Source of the DNA: Mesorhizobium sp. M1C.F.Ca.ET.210.01.1.1
GTDB taxonomy: Bacteria > Pseudomonadota > Alphaproteobacteria > Rhizobiales > Rhizobiaceae
Assembly: GCF_004791585.1 (NCBI RefSeq)
Contig: NZ_SRUU01000001.1
Span: 1-64,000 of the forward strand
DNA length: 64,000 bases
Reading direction: 5' to 3'
Below the pieces are notes generated by a model. That model had not been told where the DNA came from. It saw nothing but the letters and a program-made list of their open reading frames with translations, and made no database searches. Shown piece by piece: positions 1 to 9,220 of the stretch; positions within the stretch are counted from its first letter, which is position 1; every line of letters starts with the position of its first letter. The position numbers and the translations under genes were made by a program.

Positions 1-151
1 ACCATCAGCCAAATGAGCGATGATCCGCTCATCAGCCTGCCGGCAGTGGCGCGCTGATCAATTCCGGCCCATGCCGGAGAGCACGGCGACCAATGCCGTC
101 AGCTACACCACTCCAGTGGGCACGATCAAAGCTAAAGCCAAGAGAGCTTTA

Positions 152-208
152 TAAAAATCGCACCCGATCGGCTGCGCAACGACGACCAGCTGAGGCCCGA
201 TCGGGTGC
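152..208 (-). terminator. Inverted repeat, possible minus-strand terminator
   Basis: GCACCCGATCGG at 160-171 is perfectly complementary to CCGATCGGGTGC at 197-208, with a 25-nt loop. Read on the minus strand, the stem is followed by a short T-rich run (GATTTTTATAAAG), as in an intrinsic terminator. The loop is larger than usual and no minus-strand gene is known to end here, so a protein-binding palindrome is equally possible. Confidence 0.3.
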
Positions 209-438
209 TAAGGTCGTGCCAAAAAAGGCGCGTCACTGTCGCATTTCTAGCCGGCTTGCGATCGGACGTCATCTCTTGGCGATCGTTGCCCCTTCTCTCA
301 AATGCGCTTAGCGGCGCCGACGGCGAATAGCGCAAGCTTTTCCACCCGTTTCTACTCCACTACCGAGACTCGTCACCAACCTCCTTTTATTCGCTTCCAT
401 ATGGCCCATCCTGTCTCCAATCGAGGAGGAGCGCGAAC

Positions 439-726
439 ATGGGCCAAGCCGTAGAACGTCTCAGTCTCGGGAATTCTTCTGCTCGCCAAACTGCCGTTGT
501 CACCGGCACCATATTTGGCAGGGTGACAGTGAACGACAAGATATCAGGCGTTCTTGTCTGGGCTGAACTATGCTTGCAAGCCATAACCCAAAAATCGCCG
601 ATCCCTTTGAATTCGAGCCGGATGAATGGGTGTTTCAAAATTTTTGGCGGTTTTAGGCAGAACCCTCCGATGGCCCGCGTACCGGTCAAGCTTCGTGAGC
701 ACTTTAGGTTCGTCGATCAGGCATAG
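439..726 (+). CDS. Hypothetical protein, doubtful
   Basis: A 95-codon reading frame preceded by a good ribosome binding site (AGGAGG about 9 nt before the ATG). I do not recognise the protein; it has no signal peptide, membrane segment or motif I can name. It sits in the element beside the integrase, where gene fragments are common, so it may be the start of a gene whose original 3' part was lost. The ribosome binding site is the main reason to list it. A longish frame on the opposite strand (387-689) is equally unrecognisable. Confidence 0.25.
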   Translation: MGQAVERLSLGNSSARQTAVVTGTIFGRVTVNDKISGVLVWAELCLQAITQKSPIPLNSSRMNGCFKIFGGFRQNPPMARVPVKLREHFRFVDQA

Positions 727-737
727 GTTTGTATCCC

Positions 738-1073
738 ATGCCACATGCTGGCCGTTTGCCTAGTTCGGAAGCCCTCGAGAGGCGTTGCTCGTCTTGGTAT
801 GGCGTCGCCCCTTTTTCCGATCCATCGGCCACGGAGCTAGAATGCTGTCTAGCTGTTGCCGCCTACTTGGTCATCCGGCATGGAGATGCCTATATACCGA
901 CCTTCGAAAGGCTGGAATACGAGGTCGAACAAATGCGGCGGAAGCTCGGAAATCGCGAGCGAGCGCAGCGCGTGCTGGCCACGCTCAACCTAAATGGCTC
1001 GGACAGCTGGAGCCGTGAGGTTGGTTCTCAAGGCCTGGATGGCGCCGCAATCACATTCGCCCGGGCGGGGTAA
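738..1073 (+). CDS. Small hypothetical protein of the integrated element
   Basis: About 111 residues from ATG 738 (a TTG at 729 is also in frame). The middle part, about residues 30-80, looks like a real folded protein: an Ala/Val-rich helix (LAVAAYLVIRHGD), a Y-I-P-x-F-E-R-L-E stretch and a charged helix (VEQMRRKLGNRERAQRVL). This resembles a class of small uncharacterised proteins common in rhizobial accessory DNA, from recollection only. The last 23 bases overlap the 3' end of the convergent integrase gene. The function is unknown. The segments before residue 25 and after residue 85 look less protein-like. Confidence 0.4.
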   Translation: MPHAGRLPSSEALERRCSSWYGVAPFSDPSATELECCLAVAAYLVIRHGDAYIPTFERLEYEVEQMRRKLGNRERAQRVLATLNLNGSDSWSREVGSQGLDGAAITFARAG

Positions 1074-2373
1074 AAGCGATTTTTTGAAGCCACTCGCGCT
1101 TTTGCGCTAACGAAGGTCCCGCGCCGTATTTGGGCCGGATCCATTTGTGGCCCATCAGAGAAGCAATTACCTTCTCCGGCGCCTCAACTGCCGTCAGCCG
1201 GTCCTCGAAAGTGTGTCGCAGGCTATAAAGACTATGCTCGGAAGTCGGCAGAAGTTCCTTGCTGGCGAGCACCTTGTTGACGAGCGCTGAAAGTGACGCG
1301 GCCTTGTCGCGATAACGAGGAAAGCCGTCCGGATGGAGCTTGATGGCTGCAAGTGCGCCGCCAACCAAGGGAATGTCACGGGCTGAATGACCGGTCTTCA
1401 AGCGACGGCCATTGGGGCGCACCCGCACATGCGGGATTTCTTGATCGAGGTGGATTGTTTCGGTGGTGAGGTTTGCCGCTTCAGAAAGCCTGAGTCCGGT
1501 ATCGGCAATCACATAGATTAGATGGCGGGCTTCGTCATTGAGTCCGTCGAGCGCGCCTTCAGCGAGTATCTTCTCCTGAATGAACTCCGCTGTGAACGCA
1601 GCGCGTTGCCCGGGGACGGCGCCGGAAAGACGCAGGTTTCGAAAAACCGGCTCCAGCTTGAGCTGGTGAGTCAGATCGACGACGCGCAGCATTTTCGAAA
1701 CATGGCCGATGTCCTTGTTGGCCGTACCGATATCAAGTCCATCCTCAACGATCCGCTTTTGCCACCACTCGCGGAACGCGATTGCGTCGTCCCGAGTGAG
1801 GCTTGCGATCTCCTTGTCGCCAATGACTCCAACCAGATTGGCAACTGCGCGCTTTTTGGGGTTACGCCATTTCTTGATTTGGTTAGGCGACATGGTCAGC
1901 AAGTTCTGTTGCTCGATCGTCTCGAATTCCTTGATAAGACCGCTCAGGCGGACCGCTGGCCGCTTCTCCCCACCCATGACGGCCGAGACGTCCTGCGCGT
2001 CCTCGATCGATTTTTTGTCGAGGAGCAGCTTGATACGGGCCATGAGTTCGTCGAGCGGCCCCGCTGCTAGTTCCTCGTTAGAGCGATAGGCCAATCCAAA
2101 TGACCGCGCGCGCTTCCTCGCGGCTTCGAAACGCAGCCCCGCCTCGGCGGATTGGCCTTCCCGCAGTCTACGCCAATACGCCTCCAGCCCCGCGCCGAGG
2201 CTTTGCACTGCATCTCGCGCCCGTACACCGCGGGGATCGTCAGCCACGGCGACGCCCGTGGAAATGCGTACTAGGCAGCGGCGATCAAACGCCGCGAATT
2301 CCTTCGGCACCCTGCGGACGAGATACCAGATGCCTTCACGTTTATGCGGCTTTGGCGCTGCGGAACGTCGCAT
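1051..2373 (-). CDS. Tyrosine recombinase (phage-type integrase) with DUF6538-like N-terminus
   Basis: A 440-residue site-specific integrase that would insert and excise the element adjoining the tRNA. The N-terminus (IWYLVRRVPKEFAAFDRR, about residues 15-33) matches the DUF6538 start typical of alphaproteobacterial integrases. A SAM-like core-binding region follows, then the catalytic domain with the first Arg in DTGLRLSEAANL, the H-x-x-R box as SLRHTF, the GH box in LMGHKW, and the nucleophile Tyr in PKYGAG. All catalytic positions appear intact. The gene starts 114 bp from the 3' end of tRNA-Ser and reads away from it, the usual arrangement when the tRNA gene is the attachment site. An A/G-rich AGAGAAAG lies just before the ATG. 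Confidence 0.94.
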   Translation of the reverse strand: MRRSAAPKPHKREGIWYLVRRVPKEFAAFDRRCLVRISTGVAVADDPRGVRARDAVQSLGAGLEAYWRRLREGQSAEAGLRFEAARKRARSFGLAYRSNEELAAGPLDELMARIKLLLDKKSIEDAQDVSAVMGGEKRPAVRLSGLIKEFETIEQQNLLTMSPNQIKKWRNPKKRAVANLVGVIGDKEIASLTRDDAIAFREWWQKRIVEDGLDIGTANKDIGHVSKMLRVVDLTHQLKLEPVFRNLRLSGAVPGQRAAFTAEFIQEKILAEGALDGLNDEARHLIYVIADTGLRLSEAANLTTETIHLDQEIPHVRVRPNGRRLKTGHSARDIPLVGGALAAIKLHPDGFPRYRDKAASLSALVNKVLASKELLPTSEHSLYSLRHTFEDRLTAVEAPEKVIASLMGHKWIRPKYGAGPSLAQKREWLQKIAFTPPGRM

Positions 2374-2388
2374 TATCTTTCTCTAATG

Positions 2389-2409
2389 TTACACAGTTTG
2401 TTACACAGT
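2389..2409. repeat. Two direct GTTACACAGT repeats before the integrase
   Basis: GTTACACAGT occurs at 2389-2398 and again at 2400-2409, so the start points are 11 bp apart, about one DNA turn. They lie 16-36 bp upstream of the integrase ATG, between the gene and the tRNA. This is where arm-type integrase sites or an excisionase/repressor site would be expected. On the minus strand a possible promoter (TTAGAC, 16 bp, TAACAT) runs through the repeats. Confidence 0.5.
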
Positions 2410-2487
2410 CTAAGATAAGTTTCGCTTCGCGCTGGTCAAGCGCAACAAGGAAGCTTTTGAAAGGAAACGATTATTATGGAAGCTAAA

Positions 2488-2540
2488 TGGCGGAGAGGGA
2501 GGGATTCGAACCCCCGATACCCTTGCGAGTATGCCGCATT
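2488..2540. other. Candidate attachment site (att) in the tRNA-Ser 3' half
   Basis: The integrase gene lies directly beyond the tRNA 3' end, so the crossover segment should be the 3' part of the tRNA (T arm and acceptor). The matching direct repeat that would mark the other end of the element is not present in this window and would have to lie to the left. This is inferred from gene arrangement; the exact core cannot be read from one copy. Confidence 0.4.
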
Positions 2541-2577
2541 TCGAGTGCGGTGCATTCGACCACTCTGCCACCTCTCC
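2488..2577 (-). tRNA. tRNA-Ser (anticodon CGA)
   Basis: Read on the minus strand, the 7-bp acceptor stem GGAGAGG / CCTCTCC is complete. The anticodon arm is CCGCA-CTCGAAA-TGCGG with anticodon CGA, a long variable arm follows (ATACTCGCAAGGGTAT), then the T arm with GGTTCGAATCC and an encoded CCA at 2488-2490. The length of 90 nt and the long variable arm are right for serine. It reads UCG codons. Its 3' half is the likely integration target of the neighbouring integrase. Confidence 0.97.
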
Positions 2578-2750
2578 GCGAGGTCATGGTCGGCCGTTGC
2601 CGGCGCGGCGCACTAGATAACGGCTGACTGCCGCAGTTACAAGGCCCTATTCGACCGATTTCCCGCTTCTTGCAAAAGCGTCGGCCAAGCGATCCTGTGC
2701 CTTTGCCGGCAACGCGCCTCGGGTATCGTCCAAGGGCAGGGCGCGTTCGC

Positions 2751-2779
2751 CTTGACTTCCGCGCAACCTTCGGTTAGGG
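2751..2779 (+). promoter_or_regulatory. Candidate rplU promoter
   Basis: CTTGAC at 2751-2756 matches the alphaproteobacterial -35 consensus. After 17 bp, TTAGGG at 2774-2779 would be a poor -10. It lies about 150 bp before the rplU start and just before the terminator-like hairpin at 2792. The placement rests mainly on the good -35. Confidence 0.3.
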
Positions 2780-2791
2780 ACAGCCCGCATT

Positions 2792-2824
2792 CGGCGTGGG
2801 GGTTCTCCGCGCCGCTTGTTTTTT
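2792..2824 (+). terminator. Terminator-like hairpin in the rplU leader (possible attenuator)
   Basis: CGGCGTGG (2792-2799) pairs with CCGCGCCG (2807-2814) through 8 bp including one G-T pair, with a 7-nt loop, followed by CTTG and six T (2819-2824). This is a reasonable intrinsic terminator on the plus strand, yet no plus-strand gene ends upstream (the tRNA is on the other strand). It lies 80 bp before rplU, so it would act on leader transcription. A second small hairpin (ACCGC-TCGAG-GCGGT) follows at about 2857-2871. Confidence 0.45.
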
Positions 2825-2903
2825 GAACCCGCAGACTGACAAAAAGACGGCCGGACCGCTCGAGGCGGTTCATCAAGGCCGACCGAACAGCGAAAGGCAA
2901 AAA

Positions 2904-3617
2904 ATGTTCGCAGTCATCAAAACGGGCGGCAAGCAGTACCGCGTCGCCGCCAACGATCTCTTGAAGATCGAGAAACTCGAAGCCAAGGTCGGCGAGATCG
3001 TCGAGATTGGCCAGGTGCTCGCGCATGGCGAGGGCGAGAATGTCACCTTCGGCGCGCCGTTCGTCGATGGCGCCATGGTCACGGCGGAAGTCGTCGAGCA
3101 GGGCAAGAACCGCACCGTCATCGCTTTCAAGAAGCGCCGCCGCCAGAATTCGCGCCGCAAGATCGGCCACCGCCAGCTTCTGACCACCGTCAGGATCTCC
3201 GAGATTCTGCTGGGTGGCGCCAAGCCGTCGAAGAAGGCCGCTGCCAAGCCGGAAGCCAAGGCGCAGGAAGCCAAGGCAGAAGTCGCCGCCGAGGCAAAGG
3301 CAGACGCTGCTCCGAAGGAGCCCAAGGCCAAGAAGGAAGCCAAGGCGGAAGCTCCGGCGAAGGAAGAGGCCAAGGCCGAGACCGCTGCCGCGCCGCTGTT
3401 CAAGGCGCCGAAGGGCGAGCCGGATGACCTGACCGTGATCAAGGGCATCGGCCCGGTCGCGGCGAAGGACCTCGCCGAGCAGGGTATCATCACTTTCGCG
3501 CAGCTCGCCAAGCTGACCGACAAGGATGTCGCCAAGATCGACGAGCACATGCCGTTCAGCGCCGACCAGATCAAGGACTGGCGCGAGCAGGCCAAGGAAC
3601 TGGCGAAGAAGAAGTAA
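2904..3617 (+). CDS. rplU: 50S ribosomal protein L21, long C-terminal extension
   Basis: 237 residues. The first ~103 are L21 (start [15 protein letters not shown]-terminal signature around [15 protein letters not shown]), which binds 23S rRNA in the large subunit. Unlike the ~103-residue E. coli protein, it continues with an Ala/Lys/Glu-rich low-complexity stretch (about 107-175) and ends in a globular piece, [20 protein letters not shown], that looks like a helix-hairpin-helix fold. Such extended L21 proteins are usual in Rhizobiales. The ATG at 2904 is chosen because L21 begins there and GAAAGG lies just upstream, although the frame is open from 2796. rpmA follows 97 bp downstream. Confidence 0.97.
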   Translation: MFAVIKTGGKQYRVAANDLLKIEKLEAKVGEIVEIGQVLAHGEGENVTFGAPFVDGAMVTAEVVEQGKNRTVIAFKKRRRQNSRRKIGHRQLLTTVRISEILLGGAKPSKKAAAKPEAKAQEAKAEVAAEAKADAAPKEPKAKKEAKAEAPAKEEAKAETAAAPLFKAPKGEPDDLTVIKGIGPVAAKDLAEQGIITFAQLAKLTDKDVAKIDEHMPFSADQIKDWREQAKELAKKK

Positions 3618-3714
3618 GGCGGACCGGCGATCGCAGCCGGTACGGACTTGAAACGGAACGCGAACGCGTTCATAAGACAATTCAAGCGCCCTCGGGCGCA
3701 TCGGAGTTAGTTAG

Positions 3715-3984
3715 ATGGCACACAAGAAAGCTGGCGGTTCGTCGCGCAACGGTCGCGACTCGCACTCCAAGCGTCTCGGCGTGAAGAAGTTCGGCGGCGA
3801 AGCCGTCGTCGCCGGCAACATCATCATTCGCCAGCGCGGCACGCAATGGCATCCGGGCACCAACGTTGGCATGGGCACGGACCATACCCTTTTTGCGCTC
3901 GAAGCCGGCGCAGTCGCCTTCAACAAGAAAGCCAACGGCCGAACCTACGTCTCGGTAAACCCGATCACCAAAGCAGCGGAGTAG
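3715..3984 (+). CDS. rpmA: 50S ribosomal protein L27
   Basis: 89 residues starting [16 protein letters not shown], the hallmark of bacterial L27. Its N-terminal tail reaches the peptidyl-transferase centre. There is no N-terminal cleavage extension of the kind seen in Firmicutes. It is paired with rplU in the conserved L21-L27 order and followed by a strong intrinsic terminator at 4053. Confidence 0.98.
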   Translation: MAHKKAGGSSRNGRDSHSKRLGVKKFGGEAVVAGNIIIRQRGTQWHPGTNVGMGTDHTLFALEAGAVAFNKKANGRTYVSVNPITKAAE

Positions 3985-4052
3985 CCGGTTCCGCACCATA
4001 ACACCGGCGCCCATCTCGGGAACCGGTGTCTGGCCAGGCCAGGAAAAGGATC

Positions 4053-4082
4053 AGGAGAGATGGGCTTCCATCTCTCCTTTTT
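4053..4082 (+). terminator. Intrinsic terminator after rpmA
   Basis: AGGAGAGATGG (4053-4063) is perfectly complementary to CCATCTCTCCT (4068-4078) with a GCTT loop, followed by TTTT. It should end the L21-L27 transcript. Read-through would allow expression of the GNAT gene, which starts 28 bp later. Confidence 0.9.
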
Positions 4083-4109
4083 CATTTTCCTATGCCCTGG
4101 AGGACTAAA

Positions 4110-4697
4110 ATGGTTGCCGAAGCGGAAGACACCGAAGACGAAAGTTACGCGATCGACTGCCCAGTGCTCGCCACCGAGCGTCTGGTCATGCGCGCCCCGC
4201 GCGAGAGCGATCTCGAGCAACTCGTTGCCTTGGCCGACAACCGCCATGTGGCCGAAATGCTGGCCCGCATGCCGCATCCCTACGGCGAAGCCGAGGCCCG
4301 CGCCTTCCTCGCCATGGCCTCGTCGCGCCGCGCCGGCATCGTCTATGCGCTGACGCTTGCCGGAACCGGCACCTTTGTCGGCTGCGCGGGGCTCAACACC
4401 ACCGATCGCGGGCTGGAACTCGGCTACTGGATCGGCGAACCTTACTGGAAGCGTGGCTACGCAACGGAAGCGGCGCACGCGCTGGTCGACCTTGCCTTCC
4501 AGAAGACCTCGATCCAGGTGCTGCATGCCTCGACCAGGGTCATCAATCCGGCCTCGCGCCGCGTCATCCACAAGTGCGGCTTCCAGTATGCCGGCCAGGG
4601 CATGCTGAACTCGATCGTCGCCGGCCAGGTGCCGGTCGAGCGCTACCGGCTGGATCGCAAGACCTGGACGAGCCTGCGCAACTGGGTGCATTTCTAG
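4110..4697 (+). CDS. GNAT family N-acetyltransferase (RimJ-like)
   Basis: About 195 residues. It begins with the ERLVMRAPRESDLEQLV pattern of the RimJ/RimL branch of acetyl-CoA-dependent N-acetyltransferases and contains LELGYWIGEPYWKRGYATEAAHALV, the acetyl-CoA-binding motif A region, then a C-terminal N-x-A-S-R-R-V-I-H-K-C-G-F segment. The substrate cannot be told. A gene of this family sits between rpmA and obg in many Rhizobiales. The start at 4110 is preferred because GGAGGA lies 5 nt upstream; an ATG at 4092 is also in frame. The last 4 bases overlap the end of the convergent EEP gene. Confidence 0.9.
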   Translation: MVAEAEDTEDESYAIDCPVLATERLVMRAPRESDLEQLVALADNRHVAEMLARMPHPYGEAEARAFLAMASSRRAGIVYALTLAGTGTFVGCAGLNTTDRGLELGYWIGEPYWKRGYATEAAHALVDLAFQKTSIQVLHASTRVINPASRRVIHKCGFQYAGQGMLNSIVAGQVPVERYRLDRKTWTSLRNWVHF

Positions 4698-5557
4698 CTC
4701 AGCTCGACCCAGACCGGCAGGTGATCCGACCCCCGAGCCTGCCGGTCGGTCCACAGCCGTTTCAGCGAGCCAGCGAGCGACGCGCTGGTGAAGACGTAGT
4801 CGATGCATTTGTGGCGGCTTTCTTCTTCCGGGCGCTCGGGATCGACCCAGGTGACCAGGTCGGCAACGTCGAGGCGCTGGGCGACGTCGACGGCGAGGTC
4901 GGCGGTCAGCGGCATGCCGAACTCATGGTCCGGGCGTCCGGCGAGTTCGACATATTCGGGCGACCCCGGCAGCATGTTGAAGTCGCCCATGACGATGAAG
5001 GCCTCCGGATAGGGCAGATCCGGCAGGCCGATCTCGGGAATGCCGGAAAGGCCGCCGCCTTCCAGCGCGTAATTCAGCAGGCGCTGGCGCAGGAAACGGA
5101 TCTGGCTCTGGCGCTCGACGGGGCTGCGGTGGTCGAGATGGGTGGAGTAGAAGCGGATGAAACCAAGCGGCGTCTCGATCAGCGCCTCGAGCGCGCCGCG
5201 CTGAAAATTCATCCGCTCCAGACTGCGGCTGCGCGGCAGAAGGAGATTGCGCGACAGATGGATGGGCGTCTTCGACAGCACCATGTTGCCGAGCTGGAAG
5301 GTCCTAGTGACGGCACGGCCGGCATCCAGGCGCGAGCCGACATTGACCTCGAAATTGCTGCCAAAGGCGACGAAATAATCCGGCAGCGCCTCGCCGATCT
5401 CGGCCACCATGTCGTGGTCGCCGTTGCGCGGGTTGTTGCGGGTCACTTCCTGAAGGGCAATGACATCGGCGTCGCGCACGGCGTCGGCGATGCGGCCGAC
5501 ATCGTATTTGCCGTCGAGGCCGATGCCGTATTGGATGTTGTAGGTGACAAGCTTCAT
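4694..5557 (-). CDS. Endonuclease/exonuclease/phosphatase (EEP) family hydrolase
   Basis: 287 residues. EEP-fold metal-dependent hydrolase with the expected motifs in order: KLVTYNIQYG (Asn), IALQEV (Glu metal ligand), YSTHLDHR, VMGDFNM (Asp and Asn), CIDYVF and SDHLPVWV (catalytic His) near the C-terminus. The family includes DNases, sphingomyelinases and inositol phosphatases, so the substrate is open. No signal peptide is seen, so it is probably cytoplasmic. GGGAGG lies just before the ATG at 5557. It is encoded opposite to the flanking core genes. Confidence 0.9.
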   Translation of the reverse strand: MKLVTYNIQYGIGLDGKYDVGRIADAVRDADVIALQEVTRNNPRNGDHDMVAEIGEALPDYFVAFGSNFEVNVGSRLDAGRAVTRTFQLGNMVLSKTPIHLSRNLLLPRSRSLERMNFQRGALEALIETPLGFIRFYSTHLDHRSPVERQSQIRFLRQRLLNYALEGGGLSGIPEIGLPDLPYPEAFIVMGDFNMLPGSPEYVELAGRPDHEFGMPLTADLAVDVAQRLDVADLVTWVDPERPEEESRHKCIDYVFTSASLAGSLKRLWTDRQARGSDHLPVWVELS

Positions 5558-5688
5558 TGCCGCCTCCCAGCCTCGCCCCGCAAACAGTGCTACCGCGTCC
5601 TCGGCCAAAGGACATCCGGCGCTTTAGTTGCAAACGGGCCTCGCCCTTGGCTCCACCTTGGTTTAGAGCAATCCCGCAAGCGCAATAG

Positions 5689-6735
<1,047 letters not shown>

Positions 6736-6740
6736 GATCC

Positions 6741-7880
6741 ATGAAATCGCTGACAAAATACCGGCGCATCACCGTCAAGATCGGCTCGGCGCTGCTCGTC
6801 GACCGCGCGAGTGGGCTGAAGCGCGACTGGCTGACCTCGTTGGCCGACGACATCGCGGTGCTCGCCAATGCCGGCGCGGAAATACTGGTCGTGTCGTCGG
6901 GCGCCATCGCGCTCGGCCGCACTATCCTGGGCCTCGGCAAGCGCGCGCTGAAGCTCGAGGAGAGCCAGGCCGCGGCCGCCGTTGGCCAGATCGCGCTCGC
7001 CGGCGCCTGGTCGGACGCGCTCGACAGGGACGGGCTGAAATCGGGCCAGATCCTGTTGACCCTCGGCGATACCGAGGAGCGCCGACGCTACCTCAATGCG
7101 CGCGCCACCATCTCGACCTTGCTCAAGATGAAGGCGGTGCCGGTCATCAACGAGAACGACACGGTGGCGACCTCGGAAATCCGCTACGGTGACAATGACC
7201 GGCTCGCTGCGCGCGTGGCGACGATGATGGGGGCTGACCTGCTGGTGCTGCTCTCCGACATCGATGGCCTTTACACGGCGCCGCCGGCCAAGGATCCAGG
7301 AGCAAAATTCATCCCTGTGGTCGACCGAATCACGCCTGACATCGAAGCGATGGCGGGCGCGGCCGCCTCGGAACTGTCGCGCGGCGGCATGCGCACGAAG
7401 CTCGATGCCGGCAAGATCGCCAACGCCGCCGGCACGGCGATGATCATCACGTCCGGCACGCGGCTGTCGCCGCTGATGGCGATCGAGCGCGGCGAGCGCG
7501 CCACCTTCTTCCGGCCCAGCGCCAATCCGGTGAAGGGCTACAAGACCTGGATAGCGGGGCAACTCGAGCCGGCCGGACGGCTGACCGTCGATGCCGGCGC
7601 CGTCGGCGCGCTGAAATCGGGCAAGTCGCTGCTGCCGGCCGGCGTCAAGCTGGTCAGCGGCAATTTCTCGCGCGGCGACACGGTGGCGATCCTGTCGCCC
7701 GAGGGCCGCGAGATCGCGCGCGGGCTGGTTGCCTATGATGCCGCCGATGCCGTAAGGATCGCGGGTTTGAAGACGGCCGAGATCGAAAATGTACTCGGCT
7801 ACGAGGCGCGCTCGGCGATGATCCATCGCGACGACCTTGTGGTAAGTGTCGCGGGCGACCAAGTATTGGCCAGCGAATGA
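6741..7880 (+). CDS. proB: Glutamate 5-kinase with PUA domain
   Basis: 379 residues from ATG 6741; a GTG at 6732 overlapping the obgE stop would add three residues. First step of proline synthesis: ATP-dependent phosphorylation of L-glutamate. Motifs: [44 protein letters not shown] and [13 protein letters not shown] of the amino-acid kinase fold. The C-terminal ~100 residues form the PUA domain ([20 protein letters not shown]). The stop overlaps the earliest in-frame proA start (ATGA), so the two are translationally linked. Confidence 0.97.
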   Translation: MKSLTKYRRITVKIGSALLVDRASGLKRDWLTSLADDIAVLANAGAEILVVSSGAIALGRTILGLGKRALKLEESQAAAAVGQIALAGAWSDALDRDGLKSGQILLTLGDTEERRRYLNARATISTLLKMKAVPVINENDTVATSEIRYGDNDRLAARVATMMGADLLVLLSDIDGLYTAPPAKDPGAKFIPVVDRITPDIEAMAGAAASELSRGGMRTKLDAGKIANAAGTAMIITSGTRLSPLMAIERGERATFFRPSANPVKGYKTWIAGQLEPAGRLTVDAGAVGALKSGKSLLPAGVKLVSGNFSRGDTVAILSPEGREIARGLVAYDAADAVRIAGLKTAEIENVLGYEARSAMIHRDDLVVSVAGDQVLASE

Positions 7881-7897
7881 CCCAGCGGAGAATGACC

Positions 7898-9184
7898 ATG
7901 CTGAAGCTGCATGAAAGATCCGGGGAAGACACCGTGGCGCTGATGGCCGAAATCGGCCGCCGCGGCCGCGCCGCTGCCCGACCGCTGGCCGTCGCCACGA
8001 CCGCGGCTAAGAACACCGCGCTCGCCGCCATGGCCGATGCCATCCTGCGCAACGAGCAGGCGATCCTCGAGGCTAACGCGATCGACATGTCGAATGGCGA
8101 GGAAGCCGGGCTTTCCGCGTCCTTCATGGACCGGCTGAAGCTGACGCCGTCGCGCATCAAGGCGATGGCCGACGGCATCCGCGAGATCGCCGCGCTCAAG
8201 GATCCGGTCGCCGACGTCATCGCCGAGTGGGACCGGCCGAACGGGCTGCACATCGAGCGCGTGCGCACGCCGCTCGGCGTCATCGGCGTCATCTATGAAA
8301 GCCGGCCGAACGTGACGGCCGACGCCGGCGCGCTTTGCCTGAAGGCCGGGAATCCGGTGATCCTGCGCGGCGGCTCGGATTCGATCAATTCGTCCTCGGC
8401 GATCCATGCCTGCATGGTCGAGGGGCTGAAGGCGGCCAACCTGCCGCAAGATTCCATCCAGCTGGTGCCGACCACCGACCGCGCCGCCGTCGGCGAGATG
8501 CTGAAAGGGTTGAGCGGCAATCTCGACGTCATCATCCCGCGCGGCGGCAAAAGCCTGGTCGGGCGCGTCCAGAACGAGGCGCGGGTGCCGGTCTTCGCGC
8601 ATCTCGAAGGCATCTGCCACCTCTATGTCGACCGTTCGGCGAAGCTCGACATGGCGGTGAAGATCGCCGTCAATGCCAAGATGCGGCGCACCGGCGTCTG
8701 CGGCGCGGCCGAGACCTTGCTGGTCGACCGCGCGGTTGCTTCCACGCATCTGGTGCCGATCCTCGAAGCGCTGCGCGCCGCCGGCTGCGAAATCCATGCC
8801 GACCAGGACGTACTGCAGGCCTTCTCCGACGCCAGCCCGGCAACCGATGCCGACTGGGTGACGGAATATCTCGACGCCATCATCGCGGTGAAGCTGGTCG
8901 ACGGCGTCTCCGGGGCGATCGAGCATATCGAAACCTTCTCCTCGCATCACACCGAGGCGATTGTCGCCGAGGATGCACGAGCCGTCGAAAAATTCTTCAA
9001 CGAGATCGACTCGGCGATCCTCCTGCACAACGCCTCGACGCAGTTCGCCGATGGCGGCGAGTTCGGCATGGGCGCCGAGATCGGCATCGCCACCGGCAAG
9101 ATGCATGCGCGCGGGCCCGTCGGCGTCGAGCAGCTGACCTCGTTCAAATACCGCGTGCGCGGGTCGGGACAGGTGAGGCCTTGA
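7898..9184 (+). CDS. proA: Gamma-glutamyl phosphate reductase
   Basis: 428 residues. NADPH-dependent reduction of glutamyl-5-phosphate to the semialdehyde, the second proline step. It contains [34 protein letters not shown] and the catalytic Cys in [15 protein letters not shown], ending with [16 protein letters not shown]. The start at 7898 has GGAGA at good spacing and gives the usual length; an in-frame ATG at 7877 overlaps the proB stop and would add seven residues. nadD follows 36 bp downstream. Confidence 0.97.
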   Translation: MLKLHERSGEDTVALMAEIGRRGRAAARPLAVATTAAKNTALAAMADAILRNEQAILEANAIDMSNGEEAGLSASFMDRLKLTPSRIKAMADGIREIAALKDPVADVIAEWDRPNGLHIERVRTPLGVIGVIYESRPNVTADAGALCLKAGNPVILRGGSDSINSSSAIHACMVEGLKAANLPQDSIQLVPTTDRAAVGEMLKGLSGNLDVIIPRGGKSLVGRVQNEARVPVFAHLEGICHLYVDRSAKLDMAVKIAVNAKMRRTGVCGAAETLLVDRAVASTHLVPILEALRAAGCEIHADQDVLQAFSDASPATDADWVTEYLDAIIAVKLVDGVSGAIEHIETFSSHHTEAIVAEDARAVEKFFNEIDSAILLHNASTQFADGGEFGMGAEIGIATGKMHARGPVGVEQLTSFKYRVRGSGQVRP

Positions 9185-9220
9185 ACTTTTTCGCCACCTC
9201 CGCCTGAGAGTGCCTGGCGC

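Larger units (their letters stand above)
1..728. other. Island flank with no confidently called gene
   Basis: This stretch lies inside the integrated element to the left of the tRNA-Ser. In frame 1 the first 57 bases read openly to a TGA, so they could be the last 18 codons of a gene starting outside the window, but nothing identifies it. Base composition is less G+C-rich than the core genes further right. Apart from the candidate at 439-726 and the inverted repeat at 160-208, I see no long reading frame with convincing codon use. Confidence 0.4.

Noticed and set aside
93..311. 72-codon plus-strand frame and the overlapping 132-335 minus-strand frame in the element
   Set aside because: No ribosome binding site, Arg/Ala-rich content, and both cross the inverted repeat at 160-208.
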